A stretch of DNA of 64,000 nucleotides from Nocardioides abyssi. GTDB lineage: Bacteria > Actinomycetota > Actinomycetes > Propionibacteriales > Nocardioidaceae. Where the stretch lies: positions 682,001 to 746,000 of the forward strand of contig NZ_JAUHJR010000002.1 in the NCBI RefSeq assembly GCF_030412915.1, written 5' to 3'. Every line of letters starts with the position of its first letter. Position 1 is the stretch's first letter. The notes beneath the pieces were generated by a model that saw only the letters and a list, made by a program, of their open reading frames with translations, was not told the DNA's origin and ran no database searches. A program made the position numbers and the translations under genes. Positions 15,812 to 26,352 of this stretch are shown in pieces.

Positions 15812-17184
15812 GCCGCGCCCTCGCCGCCGGTGCCCTCGCCCCGGTCGTCGCGACGCTCGTGCTGACCCCGATTGGCACGGCGCGGGCCGCTGAGACCGTC
15901 GACTGCACCTCCACCCAGGCCGACGCCCCGGCGCCGTCGGCCTCGACCGACCCGAGCCTGCCGCTGGAGCTGCTGGGGATCGAGGAGGCCCACGCCTGGC
16001 TCGCCGCCCGCCGCGAGGAGCCCGGGCAGGGCGTCCGGGTCGCCGTCGTCGACTCCGGCGTGGCGCCGCGGTCCGCCGGCCCGGCGGTCCCCGTCATCGC
16101 GGAGAAGCCGCCGCAGATCAGCAGCCGGCGCGAGGTCGGCGAGGCGCACGGCACGATCGTCGCCGGCATCGTCGCCGGCTCCCCGCGGACCGTCGAGGGC
16201 GTGGCCGACACGGGCACCCGGGGCTCCCCGGTCGGGCCCGCCGGCTCCGGCGACGCCGAGGGTGCCGCCACGCGGCTGGTCGGCATCGCGCCGGCCGCCG
16301 AGGTCGTCGACGTCCGCATCTACGACTCCGCCGAGGGCGGCGACGACGGGGACCCGGTGCAGCCGGCCAACCTGGTCGCCGGCCTGCAGTGGGTCGCCGA
16401 CAACGCCCGCCGCCTCGACATCGGCGTCGTGAACGTCTCGCTCGCGGTGGGGGAGTACGCCCCGCTGAAGAAGGTGCTGAAGCGGCTGGCCCGGGCCGAC
16501 GTCGTGGTCGTCGCTGCCAGCGGCAACCGGCCCACTCTCGAGACCGACCCGTTGTACGAGGAGTTCGGCCCGGACCCCGACGAGGAGGGCACGGCCGAGG
16601 CGAAGCCCGGCGAGGACGCGGCCGGGTTCGTCTGGCCGGCGGCGTACGACGGCGTGGTGGCGGTGAGCTCGACCGCCGACGGGACCGGTGCCGGCGACGC
16701 CACGGCCCAGGTGCTGCAGAGCAGCGACATCGACGTGGCCGTGCCGACGGTCGGCCTGATCTCCTACGGGCTCGACGGCGGCTCGTGCGGCGTGCCCGGC
16801 GTCGCGACCTCGTGGGCCGCGGCGGTGGTCAGCGGGGTGGTGGCGATGCTGCGCTCGCACTTCCCCGGCGAGACCGCTGACCAGGTGGTGGCGCGGCTGA
16901 TCGCCACCGCGAGCGCCAGCGGCGGGCAACGCAACAAGCAGACCGGCGCCGGCGTCGTGCAGCCGCTCGAGGCCCTGACCCGGCCGCTGCGGCCGCGCGA
17001 GGACGGCACCCTCGTCGCCGCCTCGGTCGAGGACCGCTCCGTCGAGCGGGCGACCGCCCCGCCCCCGGAGGCCGACCTGCTGGCCGGTGCCCGTGACCGG
17101 TCCGTGTGGTGGGGGCTCGTCGGCGGCGGCGCGCTGCTCCTCGCGCTCGTGCTGCGCCCCGTCCTGGCCCGCCGTCGCCGCTGA
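15808..17184 (+). CDS. mycP: mycosin MycP, S8 subtilisin-like protease of the type VII system
   Basis: 458 aa. A signal peptide (residues 1-27, cleavage after ARA) leads to a subtilase domain with the triad Asp82 (AVVDSGV), His114 (AHGTIVAG) and Ser335 (GVATSWAAAV), plus the oxyanion Asn240 (ASGN). A C-terminal transmembrane helix (WWGLVGGGALLLALVL) and RRRR anchor the enzyme in the membrane with the active site outside, as in mycobacterial mycosins. Mycosins process ESX substrates and stabilise the secretion complex. The GTG at 15808 overlaps the eccB stop; an in-frame GTG two codons earlier is possible. A hairpin follows the gene. Confidence 0.93.
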   Translation: MSRALAAGALAPVVATLVLTPIGTARAAETVDCTSTQADAPAPSASTDPSLPLELLGIEEAHAWLAARREEPGQGVRVAVVDSGVAPRSAGPAVPVIAEKPPQISSRREVGEAHGTIVAGIVAGSPRTVEGVADTGTRGSPVGPAGSGDAEGAATRLVGIAPAAEVVDVRIYDSAEGGDDGDPVQPANLVAGLQWVADNARRLDIGVVNVSLAVGEYAPLKKVLKRLARADVVVVAASGNRPTLETDPLYEEFGPDPDEEGTAEAKPGEDAAGFVWPAAYDGVVAVSSTADGTGAGDATAQVLQSSDIDVAVPTVGLISYGLDGGSCGVPGVATSWAAAVVSGVVAMLRSHFPGETADQVVARLIATASASGGQRNKQTGAGVVQPLEALTRPLRPREDGTLVAASVEDRSVERATAPPPEADLLAGARDRSVWWGLVGGGALLLALVLRPVLARRRR

Positions 17185-17207
17185 GGGCCTGGGTCCGGGA
17201 ACGACGA

Positions 17208-17236
17208 ACGGCGCCGCACTCGAGGTGCGACGCCGT
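17208..17236 (+). terminator. terminator hairpin after mycP
   Basis: ACGGCGCCGCACT and AGGTGCGACGCCGT form a stem of about 13 bp with one mismatch and a short CG loop. It ends the ESX operon just before the oppositely oriented tRNA-Ser and could also stop tRNA read-through. Confidence 0.6.
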
Positions 17237-17240
17237 CCGG

Positions 17241-17329
17241 TGGCGGAGGATAGGGGATTCGAACCCCTGAGGGCTGTTAACCCAACCCGCTTTCCAAGCG
17301 AGCGCCATAGGCCACTAGGCGAATCCTCC
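17241..17329 (-). tRNA. tRNA-Ser (anticodon GGA)
   Basis: 89 nt including encoded CCA. Acceptor stem GGAGGAT/ATCCTCC with discriminator G, a class II long variable arm (GGGTTGGGTTAACAGCCC region) and the T arm GGGGTTCGAATCCCC are all present. The anticodon stem CGCTT/AAGCG encloses loop TTGGAAA, giving anticodon GGA for UCC/UCU codons. No attachment-site duplication of its 3' end is seen elsewhere in the window. Confidence 0.95.
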
Positions 17330-17398
17330 GCGCAGGAGCGTACCGGTCACCTGCGACGCCGGTGAAATCGCTCCCCGCTCGGGGGAGGCCGGGTGGTG

Positions 17399-17427
17399 TT
17401 GGTGCCCGGGACGGGCTCGCCTAGACT
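17399..17427 (+). promoter_or_regulatory. promoter of the SRP RNA gene
   Basis: TTGGTG (17399-17404) and TAGACT (17422-17427) are separated by exactly 17 nt and place transcription start at about 17434, the expected 5' end of the SRP RNA. It is the best -35/-10 pair in the window. Confidence 0.7.
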
Positions 17428-17430
17428 CTG

Positions 17431-17524
17431 GGGCAACCCCCCGTGCGGCGGTACCTCACCCAATCCCCCAGGGCCGGAAGGCAGCAAGGGCAAGTGGGCT
17501 CTTCCGGGTGCACGGGGGGCCTTT
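17431..17524 (+). ncRNA. ffs: signal recognition particle RNA, small bacterial (4.5S) type
   Basis: The apical loop GGAAGGCAGCAAGGG with its symmetric internal loops is the invariant Ffh-binding hairpin (around 17474-17490). Outer arms CCCCCGTGC (from 17438) and GCACGGGGG (to 17518) close the hairpin, giving about 90-95 nt, the size of the short SRP RNA without an Alu domain. It binds Ffh and guides ribosomes to FtsY. Placement directly upstream of dnaX is common in actinobacteria. Exact ends are estimated. Confidence 0.93.
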
Positions 17525-17600
17525 GCGTCTCCAGGGCCGCGTCGCGTGCCCCCGGCCGAGGCCCTCCCCGCCGCCCTGTCCGGCTGTCGGTGCCGGTGGT

Positions 17601-17606
17601 TAGTGT
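17601..17606 (+). promoter_or_regulatory. -10 element of dnaX, leaderless start
   Basis: TAGTGT lies 6 nt before the GTG at 17613, so transcription would begin on the start codon. No ribosome site is present upstream. Confidence 0.5.
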
Positions 17607-17612
17607 TCTGGC

Positions 17613-19943
17613 GTGGAGTCACCCCTCGCGCTGTACCGCCGCTACCGGCCGGAGACGTTCCGTGAGGTCATCGGCCAGGACCACGTCACCGAGCCGCTCC
17701 GTGCTGCCCTGGCCAACAACCGGGTGAACCACGCCTACCTGTTCTCCGGGCCGCGTGGCTGCGGCAAGACCACCTCCGCCCGCATCCTGGCGCGCGCGCT
17801 GAACTGCGAGGCGGCGCCGGTCGCCGACCCGTGCGGGGTGTGCGACAGCTGCCGCGACCTGGCGCGCGGCGGGCCCGGCTCGATCGACGTCATCGAGATC
17901 GACGCGGCCTCCCACGGCGGTGTCGACGACGCGCGCGACCTGCGGGAGAAGGCGTTCTTCGCGCCGGTGCGCAGCCGCTACAAGGTCTACATCATCGACG
18001 AGGCGCACATGGTGACCACGCAGGGCTTCAACGCCCTGCTGAAGCTGGTCGAGGAGCCGCCGCCCCACCTGCGGTTCATCTTCGCCACCACCGAGCCGGA
18101 CAAGGTGCTGCCGACGATCCGCTCGCGCACGCACCACTACCCCTTCCGGCTGATCCCGCCGCGGCTGCTGTCGTCGTACCTCTCCGAGCTGTGCGAGAAG
18201 GAGGGCGTCGCCATCGAGCCGGCGGCGCTGCCGCTGGTCGTGCGGGCGGGCGCGGGCTCGGCGCGCGACACGCTCTCGGTCCTCGACCAGCTGCTCGGCG
18301 GGGCCGGCCCCGGGGGAGTGACCCACCAGCTCGCGACCGGGCTGCTCGGCTACACCCCCGACACGCTGCTCGACGAGGTCGTCGACGCGTTCGCCGCCGG
18401 CGACGGCTCGGCGGTCTTCGGCGTGGTCGACAAGGTCATCGAGACCGGCCAGGACCCGCGCCGCTTCACCGAGGACCTGCTGCGTCGGCTGCGCGACCTC
18501 GTCATCGTCGCCGCCGTCCCCGACGCGCCGGCGACCGGCCTGATCGACGTCTCCGAGGACCAGGCCGAGCGGTTGGTGGCGCAGGCTGCGCGGTTCGGCG
18601 CCCACGACCTGAGCCGGGCCGCCGACATCGTGGCCACCGGCCTGACCGAGATGCGGGGCGCCACCGCTCCCCGCCTGCTGCTCGAGCTCATCTGCGCGCG
18701 TGTGCTGCTGCCGGGCGCCGACCACGGTGTCGAGGGCCTCGCGGCCCGGCTGGACCGGCTGGAGAAGCGCGTCTCCATCAGCGGTACGCCGTCGGCCGCC
18801 GCAGCCGCGCCGGCCGCCCCGGTCGCGCCTGCCCAGGACCGTCCCGCGCCGCTCGCCCACGAGCCCGAGCCGGTCACGCCGGTCCGACCGGTGCCGCACG
18901 TCGCGCCCGCCACCACGATCTCGCTGCCCCCGGACGACGCGGCCGCGCCGTCGGCACCCGCCGCTGCATCCGCCGCTGCGCAGGCCCCCGCGCCCGAGGC
19001 GCCCGCCGCCGAGCGTCCCGCGGCACCGGAGCAGGTCGCCCCCGCCCAACCCCCTGCCCCTGCTGCGTCGACCCCGCCCGCTCCGACCCCGCCTGCTGAG
19101 ACGCCGTCCCCGGCACCGGCCCCGTCGGCGACCCAGCCCGCGGCCCAGCCCGCGGCCCAGCCCGCGGCGCAGGCGCCGGCCGAGCCCGGCGGGCTCACGC
19201 TGGTCGACGTGCGCCGGCTGTGGCCCGACATCGTGGAGGCGACCAAGCTGCGGCGCCGGGTCACCTGGATCCACCTGACCCAGCACGCCCAGGTGGTGGC
19301 GGTCGACGCGAGGACGCTGACGCTGGGCTTCACCAACGCCGGCGCTCGCGACTCCTTCGACAACGGCGGGAGCGCCGAGATCGTGCGCCAGGCCGCGATC
19401 GACGTCGTCGGCGCCGACTGGCGCATCGAGACCATCGTCGACCCCGGCGCCCGGGCCGACGCACCCCCGCCGCCGCCCGCGGCCGGTCCGGCCCCCGGCG
19501 CGGACCCCGCTCCGTGGGCCCAGCCGGGCCAGTCGACCGCGCCCGCGGTGCAGCCCGGGGCGCAGCCGGAGCCGCCGTTCCGCGAGGGCCCGCCGCCCGG
19601 GCAGGACGGCCCGCCGGCGTGGGCCGACCTCCCGCCGGACGACGCCGCTCCCCAGGGGCAGCAGGACCAGCAGCCGGGCCAGCAGGGCCAGCAGCCGGAG
19701 CAGCAGGCGCCGCCGGCCCGGCCGACCGCCGACCCGCAGTCGATCGCGGCGGCCCGCGCCCGCATCCAGCAGACCCGCACGGGTGGGCCGGAGCAGCCCG
19801 GTCCGCCCGAGGGCGAGCGGCACGACCCGGACGCGGACGCCCACCCTGACGACCCGGACGCCGACGCCGACGGGCTCGCCGGCGCCGACCTGCTCGAGCG
19901 CGAGCTCGGTGCGCGGATCATCGAGGAGATCCCGCACCAGTAG
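17613..19943 (+). CDS. dnaX: DNA polymerase III subunits gamma and tau
   Basis: 776 aa. The AAA+ clamp-loader core has Walker A GPRGCGKTT (about residues 47-55), a four-Cys zinc module (NCEAAPVADPCGVCDSC), Walker B IIDEAH and the SRC-type region SARDTLSVLDQL. Domain III ends near residue 380. A Pro/Ala linker with a 12-nt tandem repeat follows, then a folded tau-specific domain (LTLVDVRRLWPDIVEATKL to IETIVDP) and a Gln/Pro-rich tail. The protein loads the beta clamp and binds polymerase and helicase. The start is GTG at 17613 (ESPLALYRRYRP). No A-rich slippery site for a shortened gamma form was noticed. Confidence 0.95.
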   Translation: MESPLALYRRYRPETFREVIGQDHVTEPLRAALANNRVNHAYLFSGPRGCGKTTSARILARALNCEAAPVADPCGVCDSCRDLARGGPGSIDVIEIDAASHGGVDDARDLREKAFFAPVRSRYKVYIIDEAHMVTTQGFNALLKLVEEPPPHLRFIFATTEPDKVLPTIRSRTHHYPFRLIPPRLLSSYLSELCEKEGVAIEPAALPLVVRAGAGSARDTLSVLDQLLGGAGPGGVTHQLATGLLGYTPDTLLDEVVDAFAAGDGSAVFGVVDKVIETGQDPRRFTEDLLRRLRDLVIVAAVPDAPATGLIDVSEDQAERLVAQAARFGAHDLSRAADIVATGLTEMRGATAPRLLLELICARVLLPGADHGVEGLAARLDRLEKRVSISGTPSAAAAAPAAPVAPAQDRPAPLAHEPEPVTPVRPVPHVAPATTISLPPDDAAAPSAPAAASAAAQAPAPEAPAAERPAAPEQVAPAQPPAPAASTPPAPTPPAETPSPAPAPSATQPAAQPAAQPAAQAPAEPGGLTLVDVRRLWPDIVEATKLRRRVTWIHLTQHAQVVAVDARTLTLGFTNAGARDSFDNGGSAEIVRQAAIDVVGADWRIETIVDPGARADAPPPPPAAGPAPGADPAPWAQPGQSTAPAVQPGAQPEPPFREGPPPGQDGPPAWADLPPDDAAPQGQQDQQPGQQGQQPEQQAPPARPTADPQSIAAARARIQQTRTGGPEQPGPPEGERHDPDADAHPDDPDADADGLAGADLLERELGARIIEEIPHQ
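19133..19168 (+). repeat. three 12-nt tandem repeats inside dnaX
   Basis: The unit CCAGCCCGCGGC occurs three times in perfect register and encodes an AQPA repeat in the disordered linker of the tau subunit. Copy number probably varies among strains. Confidence 0.8.
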
Positions 19944-20074
19944 GCCGGCAGCGCCGGCCCGACCTCGGGGCTGCACGGCCCCGCCCACCCACCGGACAGA
20001 CTGGCCGGGGTCCTCGCAGGAGGGCCCCCGAGCACAGGCCACACCCGCACCACCCACCCAGCGGAGGACCCCCC

Positions 20075-20458
20075 ATGAGCCAGAACCCCTTCGACGCCCT
20101 CGGCGGCGGCGGTCTCGACATGAACGCCCTGCTCCAGCAGGCCCAGCAGATGCAGGAGCAGCTGCAGGCTGCCCAGCAGCGGCTGGCCGAGACGACCGTG
20201 CAGGGCTCGGTCGCCGGCGGCGCGGTGACCGTCGAGGTCAACGGCGTGGGCGACCTGACCAAGGTGACGGTCACGCCGGGCACCGTCGACGGTGACGACG
20301 CGGACAGCCTCGCGGACCTCGGCGACCTGGTCGTGGCGGCGTACCGCGACGCGAAGGCGCAGGCCGACGCCGTCGCCGGCGAGGCCCTCGGCCCGCTGGC
20401 CGGCGGCGGTGCGGGCGGCCCCGGCGAGGGCGGCCCGCTGGGCCAGCTCGGCTTCTAG
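20075..20458 (+). CDS. ybaB: YbaB/EbfC family nucleoid-associated protein
   Basis: 127 aa. The N-terminal helix is Gln-rich ([19 protein letters not shown]), followed by the YbaB strand signature [16 protein letters not shown] and the second helix [17 protein letters not shown]. The Gly-rich tail ([11 protein letters not shown]) is typical of actinobacterial copies. YbaB dimers bind DNA, and the gene is almost always between dnaX and recR, as here, suggesting a role in DNA repair or nucleoid structure. GGAGG lies 6 nt before the ATG. recR starts 13 nt after the stop. Confidence 0.93.
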   Translation: MSQNPFDALGGGGLDMNALLQQAQQMQEQLQAAQQRLAETTVQGSVAGGAVTVEVNGVGDLTKVTVTPGTVDGDDADSLADLGDLVVAAYRDAKAQADAVAGEALGPLAGGGAGGPGEGGPLGQLGF

Positions 20459-20471
20459 GGGACGACCCTCC

Positions 20472-21071
20472 TTGTACGAAGGTGTCGTCCAGGACCTGAT
20501 CGACGAGCTCGGCCGGCTGCCGGGCGTGGGTCCCAAGAGCGCGCAGCGGATCGCCTTCCACCTGCTGCAGGCCGACCCGGTCGACGTGCGGCGGTTGGCG
20601 GACGTGCTGGTCCAGGTCAAGGCGCGGGTGAAGTTCTGCTCGACCTGCTTCAACGTCTCCGAGGACGAGCAGTGCCGGATCTGCCGCGACCCGCGGCGCG
20701 ACCCCACGGTGCTGTGCGTGGTCGAGGAGTACAAGGACGTGGTGGCGATCGAGCGGACCCGCGAGTTCCGCGGCCGCTACCACGTGCTCGGCGGGGCGAT
20801 CTCGCCCATCGACGGCATCGGGCCCGACCAGCTGCGCATCCGTGAGCTGATGCAGCGGCTGGCCGACGGGGCGATCACCGAGACGATCCTCGCGACCGAC
20901 CCGAACCTCGAGGGCGAGGCGACCGCGACGTACCTCACGCGGATGTTGAAGCCGCTCGGGTTGCGCGTGACGCGGTTGGCGAGTGGACTGCCGGTGGGTG
21001 GGGACCTTGAGTACGCCGACGAGGTGACCCTCGGCCGGGCATTCGCGGGAAGGCGGAGCGCAGATGACTGA
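20472..21071 (+). CDS. recR: recombination mediator RecR
   Basis: 199 aa, the standard length. Helix-hairpin-helix [17 protein letters not shown] at residues 13-29, a four-Cys zinc finger ([16 protein letters not shown]) and a Toprim domain starting at [13 protein letters not shown] are in the expected order; the end [20 protein letters not shown] is diagnostic. RecR with RecO/RecF loads RecA at gaps. The start is taken as TTG at 20472 because [14 protein letters not shown] corresponds exactly to the usual [14 protein letters not shown]. The stop overlaps the next gene by 8 nt. Confidence 0.95.
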   Translation: MYEGVVQDLIDELGRLPGVGPKSAQRIAFHLLQADPVDVRRLADVLVQVKARVKFCSTCFNVSEDEQCRICRDPRRDPTVLCVVEEYKDVVAIERTREFRGRYHVLGGAISPIDGIGPDQLRIRELMQRLADGAITETILATDPNLEGEATATYLTRMLKPLGLRVTRLASGLPVGGDLEYADEVTLGRAFAGRRSADD

Positions 21072-21825
21072 CCAGCAGCAGCACCCGGGGCCGATCTCCG
21101 GCGACCTCGACCCCACGACCCTGCTCGAGCAGGCGGTCCTGGCCGGCGCCCTGCCGCCGATGGACGAGCACCCCATCGACGTCGACAAGGCGCTGGCCGA
21201 GCTGGCCCGCCCCCTGCCGGGTGCGGCCGAGGCGGTGGCCCGCGTCGACACCGGCACCCAGGAGCTGGCCCAGCAGGTCGCCGACTCCGCGGCCAGCTTC
21301 CTGCTGGCGCTGCGGGAGATCTCCCGCGACACCGGCGGCGGCGGCCGGGCGATCAGCCTGCTGCTGCTGGAGATCAGCCAGGTGCTGCTCGCCGGCGCCC
21401 GGCTGGGTGCGCAGCGCGACTTCACGCCGCGGGCGGAGTACCAGCCCGACATCGGCCCCGAGACCGACCTCGACCCGATGCGGATGCGGCTCGCCGCGAT
21501 CCTCGAGCCGGTCGACACCTACAGCCTGGTCTTCGACCCCTACGCGCCCGAGGTGGTCGAGAGCCAGCTCTCCGACGACCTGACCAGCATCGCCAGCGAG
21601 CTCGAGACGGGCCTGCGCCACTTCCGCCAGGGCAACACCGAGGAGGCGCTGTGGTGGTGGCAGTTCTCCTACGTCTCCTCGTGGGGCAACCTCGCCGGCG
21701 CCGCGCTGAACGCGCTGCTCTCGGTGGTCTCCCACGACCGGCTCGACCACGAGGTGCCCGGCGAGGACGACGTGCTGGCCGTGGCGGATGAGATGCTCGG
21801 CGGGGGCGGTCCCGCACCTCGGTAG
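21064..21825 (+). CDS. DUF5063 domain-containing protein
   Basis: 253 aa. The conserved part starts near residue 60 ([20 protein letters not shown]) and contains the runs [24 protein letters not shown] and [25 protein letters not shown], which mark the DUF5063 family. No membrane segment or catalytic motif is apparent; the fold is predicted mostly helical. It overlaps recR by 8 nt, so it is translated from the same message, as in other actinobacteria where it follows recR. Function is unknown. Confidence 0.85.
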   Translation: MTDQQQHPGPISGDLDPTTLLEQAVLAGALPPMDEHPIDVDKALAELARPLPGAAEAVARVDTGTQELAQQVADSAASFLLALREISRDTGGGGRAISLLLLEISQVLLAGARLGAQRDFTPRAEYQPDIGPETDLDPMRMRLAAILEPVDTYSLVFDPYAPEVVESQLSDDLTSIASELETGLRHFRQGNTEEALWWWQFSYVSSWGNLAGAALNALLSVVSHDRLDHEVPGEDDVLAVADEMLGGGGPAPR

Positions 21826-21828
21826 ACT
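21823..21828 (+). promoter_or_regulatory. -10 element TAGACT for the ask-asd operon
   Basis: TAGACT overlaps the stop codon of the DUF5063 gene and lies 39 nt before the kinase start, leaving a leader of about 33 nt with a CGAGGA ribosome site. The leader is too short for a lysine riboswitch. Confidence 0.5.
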
Positions 21829-21867
21829 CGGGCGCGGCCTTCCTTCCCCCAACCCGAGGACGTCGTC

Positions 21868-24188
<2,321 letters not shown>

Positions 24189-24208
24189 TCCCTCGCTGAC
24201 CCTTCGCT

Positions 24209-24238
24209 GAGCCGGGCCGGCCCCTCCGGGGCCGGCTC
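24209..24238. terminator. bidirectional terminator hairpin
   Basis: GCCGGCCCC (24216-24224) and GGGGCCGGC (24228-24236) pair perfectly around a TCC loop, with additional GAGCC/GGCTC-type flanks. It begins directly at the stop of the Pro-rich membrane protein gene and ends the ask-asd operon, so it can serve both. Confidence 0.7.
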
Positions 24239-25085
24239 AGGCGTCGTCGCCGGCGTCGGCCACCAGCGTGGTGACCCAGTGCGACGCGGCGAAGCAGCCG
24301 ACCGCGAGCAGCGGGATGACGATCACCATCGTCCAGCTGAAGAGCACCTCGATCAGGAACAGCAGCACCAGGACGGTCAGCAGGCCGACCGCCAGGAAGC
24401 TGGTCGAGGACGGATCGGGGACCCGGAACGTGCGCAGCAGCGCCGAGCCGAGCAGCACCATCGCGACGAGGATCGCGATGAGCAGCAGGAACCCGGGGTT
24501 GCCGCACGAGCTGGTGCCGCGCGCGACCTCGCAGGCCCGCAGGCCCAGCCAGGTCAGGCCGACGGTCGCCAGGCCCACCAGCGCGCCGGTGAGCAGTGCC
24601 GCCGGCATCCCGGTCACGAAGGGCTCCCGCGGCGCGCGGGGCTCCTCCGGCTCGACGGGTGCCACGGGCTCGGTAGTCGTGCTGTCGGTGAGCACGGGCG
24701 CCGGGACCGGTGTCGGCGCGTGGGCCTCGTCGGCGAACAGCGGCGGCGGGGTCGGCTCTGGCGTCGGCGTGGGGGCCGGCGGTCTGACCGGCGCGGACCG
24801 GCGGACCGGTGCGGGCGGCGCAACGGGCTCGGGTGCCGCGACGGGCTCCGTGACCGGCTCGGGCTCGGCGACCACGGCCGGGGGCGGCACGGGTGGCACG
24901 GCCGCGGTGGGCGTCTCGTCGGGTGCGGTGGCCGGCAGGTCGACCCGCGTCGTCTCGGCGACGGGCGGGGCTGGTTCGGGGGTTGGAGCCGGGGCCGGTT
25001 CGGGGGCCTTCTTGCGCCGCTTGCGACCGAACAGGGTGGGCGGCTCCAGGCTCGGGGCCTCCTTGTCGCGGTCCTTCCCACTCAT
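24237..25085 (-). CDS. proline-rich membrane protein of unknown function
   Basis: 282 aa. The first 150 residues are disordered and Pro/Ala/Glu-rich with a basic patch (FGRKRRKKAPEP); the remainder has four hydrophobic helices (about residues 162-275) with no catalytic motif. A Cys pair (RACEVARGTSSCG) sits in the loop after the first helix, where a disulfide outside the cell is possible. It looks like the many actinobacterial proteins with a long Pro-rich cytosolic arm and a small membrane domain. The gene is convergent with asd and shares its terminator. Not recognised. Confidence 0.7.
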   Translation of the reverse strand: MSGKDRDKEAPSLEPPTLFGRKRRKKAPEPAPAPTPEPAPPVAETTRVDLPATAPDETPTAAVPPVPPPAVVAEPEPVTEPVAAPEPVAPPAPVRRSAPVRPPAPTPTPEPTPPPLFADEAHAPTPVPAPVLTDSTTTEPVAPVEPEEPRAPREPFVTGMPAALLTGALVGLATVGLTWLGLRACEVARGTSSCGNPGFLLLIAILVAMVLLGSALLRTFRVPDPSSTSFLAVGLLTVLVLLFLIEVLFSWTMVIVIPLLAVGCFAASHWVTTLVADAGDDA

Positions 25086-25127
25086 GCGGGCAAGTGTGGC
25101 ACGACGGCACAGCCGGAGAACGGCGAA

Positions 25128-25163
25128 GGACCCGGATCCCAGGTGTTCCTGGGGTCCGGGTCC
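25128..25163 (-). terminator. terminator hairpin of tRNA-Pro
   Basis: Arms 25128-25143 and 25148-25163 pair over 16 bp (one G-U) around a TGTT loop. On the minus strand it starts 7 nt after the tRNA and is followed by TTCGCCGTT, which makes a good intrinsic terminator. It also insulates the Pro-rich membrane protein gene downstream. Confidence 0.75.
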
Positions 25164-25170
25164 TCTGCTG

Positions 25171-25244
25171 TCGGGCTGACAGGATTTGAACCTGCGGCCT
25201 CCTCGTCCCGAACGAGGCGCGCTACCAAGCTGCGCCACAGCCCG
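25171..25244 (-). tRNA. tRNA-Pro (anticodon CGG)
   Basis: 74 nt, CCA not encoded. Acceptor CGGGCTG/CAGCCCG with discriminator A, D arm GCGCAGCTTGGTAGCGC, anticodon stem CCTCG/CGAGG around TTCGGGA, and T arm with GGTTCAAATCC. The anticodon CGG reads CCG, a major proline codon in this genome. Confidence 0.95.
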
Positions 25245-25330
25245 ATCCGTGGTCCCGGGATCACCGGGCTCACGAGCACCGGAGCATACCGGAGCACCTC
25301 GGGGCGGCCCCAATCGGGGCGGGCGGCCCC

Positions 25331-25380
25331 GGGTCGTGTGTCCTCGGACGCGGTGGGGCGCGTTCCCGGGCACACGACCC
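25331..25380. repeat. 50-nt hairpin element, copy 1
   Basis: GGGTCGTGTG (25331-25340) and CACACGACCC (25371-25380) are perfect inverted arms; an inner stem ACGCG/CGCGT closes around a GTGGGG loop. The same 50-nt architecture with 41 of 50 identical bases occurs at 52691-52740. Here it lies between tRNA-Pro and the 3' end of the metallophosphoesterase gene, where it could terminate that gene. The remaining sequence of the gap shows nothing else. Confidence 0.7.
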
Positions 25381-25388
25381 CCTCCGGG

Positions 25389-26327
25389 TCAGGCGGGGAC
25401 GAGGGTGAGCAGGGTGACCTCGGGGCGGCAGGCGAGGCGGAGGCGGACGAAGGGGTTGGTGCCGAGGCCGGCGCTGACGTGGAGCCAGGCGGAGCCGGGC
25501 TCGCCGGGGCGGGAGTCGGCGGGGTGGCGGGAGAGGCCGCGGGCGCGGGCGGGCTCGAGGTCGCAGTTGGTGGTCAGCGCGCGGCCGCCGGGGAGGCACA
25601 CCTGCCCACCGTGGGTGTGGCCGGCGAGCACGGCGTCGCAGTCGTCGGCGGCGAAGGCGTCCAGGACGCGGAGGTACGGCGCGTGGGCGACGCCGAGGCG
25701 GACGTCGGCGTGCCGGTCGGCGCCGGCGACCCCGGTGACGTCGCCGAGCCGTTCGTAGCCGAGGTGGGGGTCGTCGACGCCCGCGAAGGAGATCGTCGTG
25801 TCGCCGAGGGTGAGCGCGCCCGTGCGGTTGGTGAGGTCCAGCCAGCCCGAGCCGGTGAACGCCGCCACGAGGTCGCGCCACGGCAGGTGCGGGGTGTCGG
25901 TGTGCCGGCGGCCGTCGTCGGGGAGCAGGTAGCGCAGCGGGTTGCGCATGGTCGGCTCGAAGTAGTCGTTGGAGCCCAGGACGAAGACCCCCGGCACGTC
26001 GAGCAGCGGGCCCAGCGCGTCCAGCAGCGGGCCGACCGCGTCGCGGTGGGAGAGGTTGTCGCCGGTGTCGACGACCAGGTCGGGGCGCAGGTCGGCCAGG
26101 CCGGCGATCCACGCCAGCTTGCGCCGCTGGCCCGGCGTGACGTGGAGGTCGGAGAGGTGCAGCACCCGCAGCGGGCGGTGGCCGGCCGGCAGCAGCGGCA
26201 CCTCGACGTGCCGCAACGTGTAGGCGCGCGCCTCGCACGCGGCGTACGTCGCCAGGCCGCCGCCGAGGGCCGCTCCGGCGCCGGCGGTGAGGGCCAGGGC
26301 GCGGGCGGCGGCGGGCAGCGGGGTCAC
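25389..26327 (-). CDS. metallophosphoesterase (calcineurin-like)
   Basis: 312 aa. The dimetal motifs appear in order: LHLSDLH (about residue 55), VVDTGDN, VLGSNDYF and VLAGHTHGGQ, as in bacterial YkuE-like phosphoesterases. A hydrophobic N-terminal stretch (AAARALALTAGAGAALGGGLA) may anchor it to the membrane. The equivalent in M. tuberculosis (Rv3683) also lies beside ponA2. The substrate is unknown; YkuE-type enzymes act at the membrane on phospholipid-like or UDP-sugar phosphodiesters. The GTG at 26327 is taken because CAGCCT lies 6 nt upstream and the N-terminus fits. It is divergent from yqeY. Confidence 0.88.
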   Translation of the reverse strand: MTPLPAAARALALTAGAGAALGGGLATYAACEARAYTLRHVEVPLLPAGHRPLRVLHLSDLHVTPGQRRKLAWIAGLADLRPDLVVDTGDNLSHRDAVGPLLDALGPLLDVPGVFVLGSNDYFEPTMRNPLRYLLPDDGRRHTDTPHLPWRDLVAAFTGSGWLDLTNRTGALTLGDTTISFAGVDDPHLGYERLGDVTGVAGADRHADVRLGVAHAPYLRVLDAFAADDCDAVLAGHTHGGQVCLPGGRALTTNCDLEPARARGLSRHPADSRPGEPGSAWLHVSAGLGTNPFVRLRLACRPEVTLLTLVPA

Positions 26328-26352
26328 GCCGCCAGGCTGCCACAATGGCCCC

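Noticed and set aside
17241-17329. tRNA-Ser as an integration site for the ESX locus
   Set aside because: No second copy of the tRNA 3' end, no integrase, and the base composition of the ESX genes equals that of the surroundings.
17613-19943. Programmed frameshift in dnaX giving a short gamma subunit
   Set aside because: No A-rich slippery heptamer was noticed in this GC-rich gene near the end of domain III.
21829-21867. Lysine riboswitch before the aspartate kinase gene
   Set aside because: Only about 33 nt of leader are available after the -10 element, too short for the aptamer.
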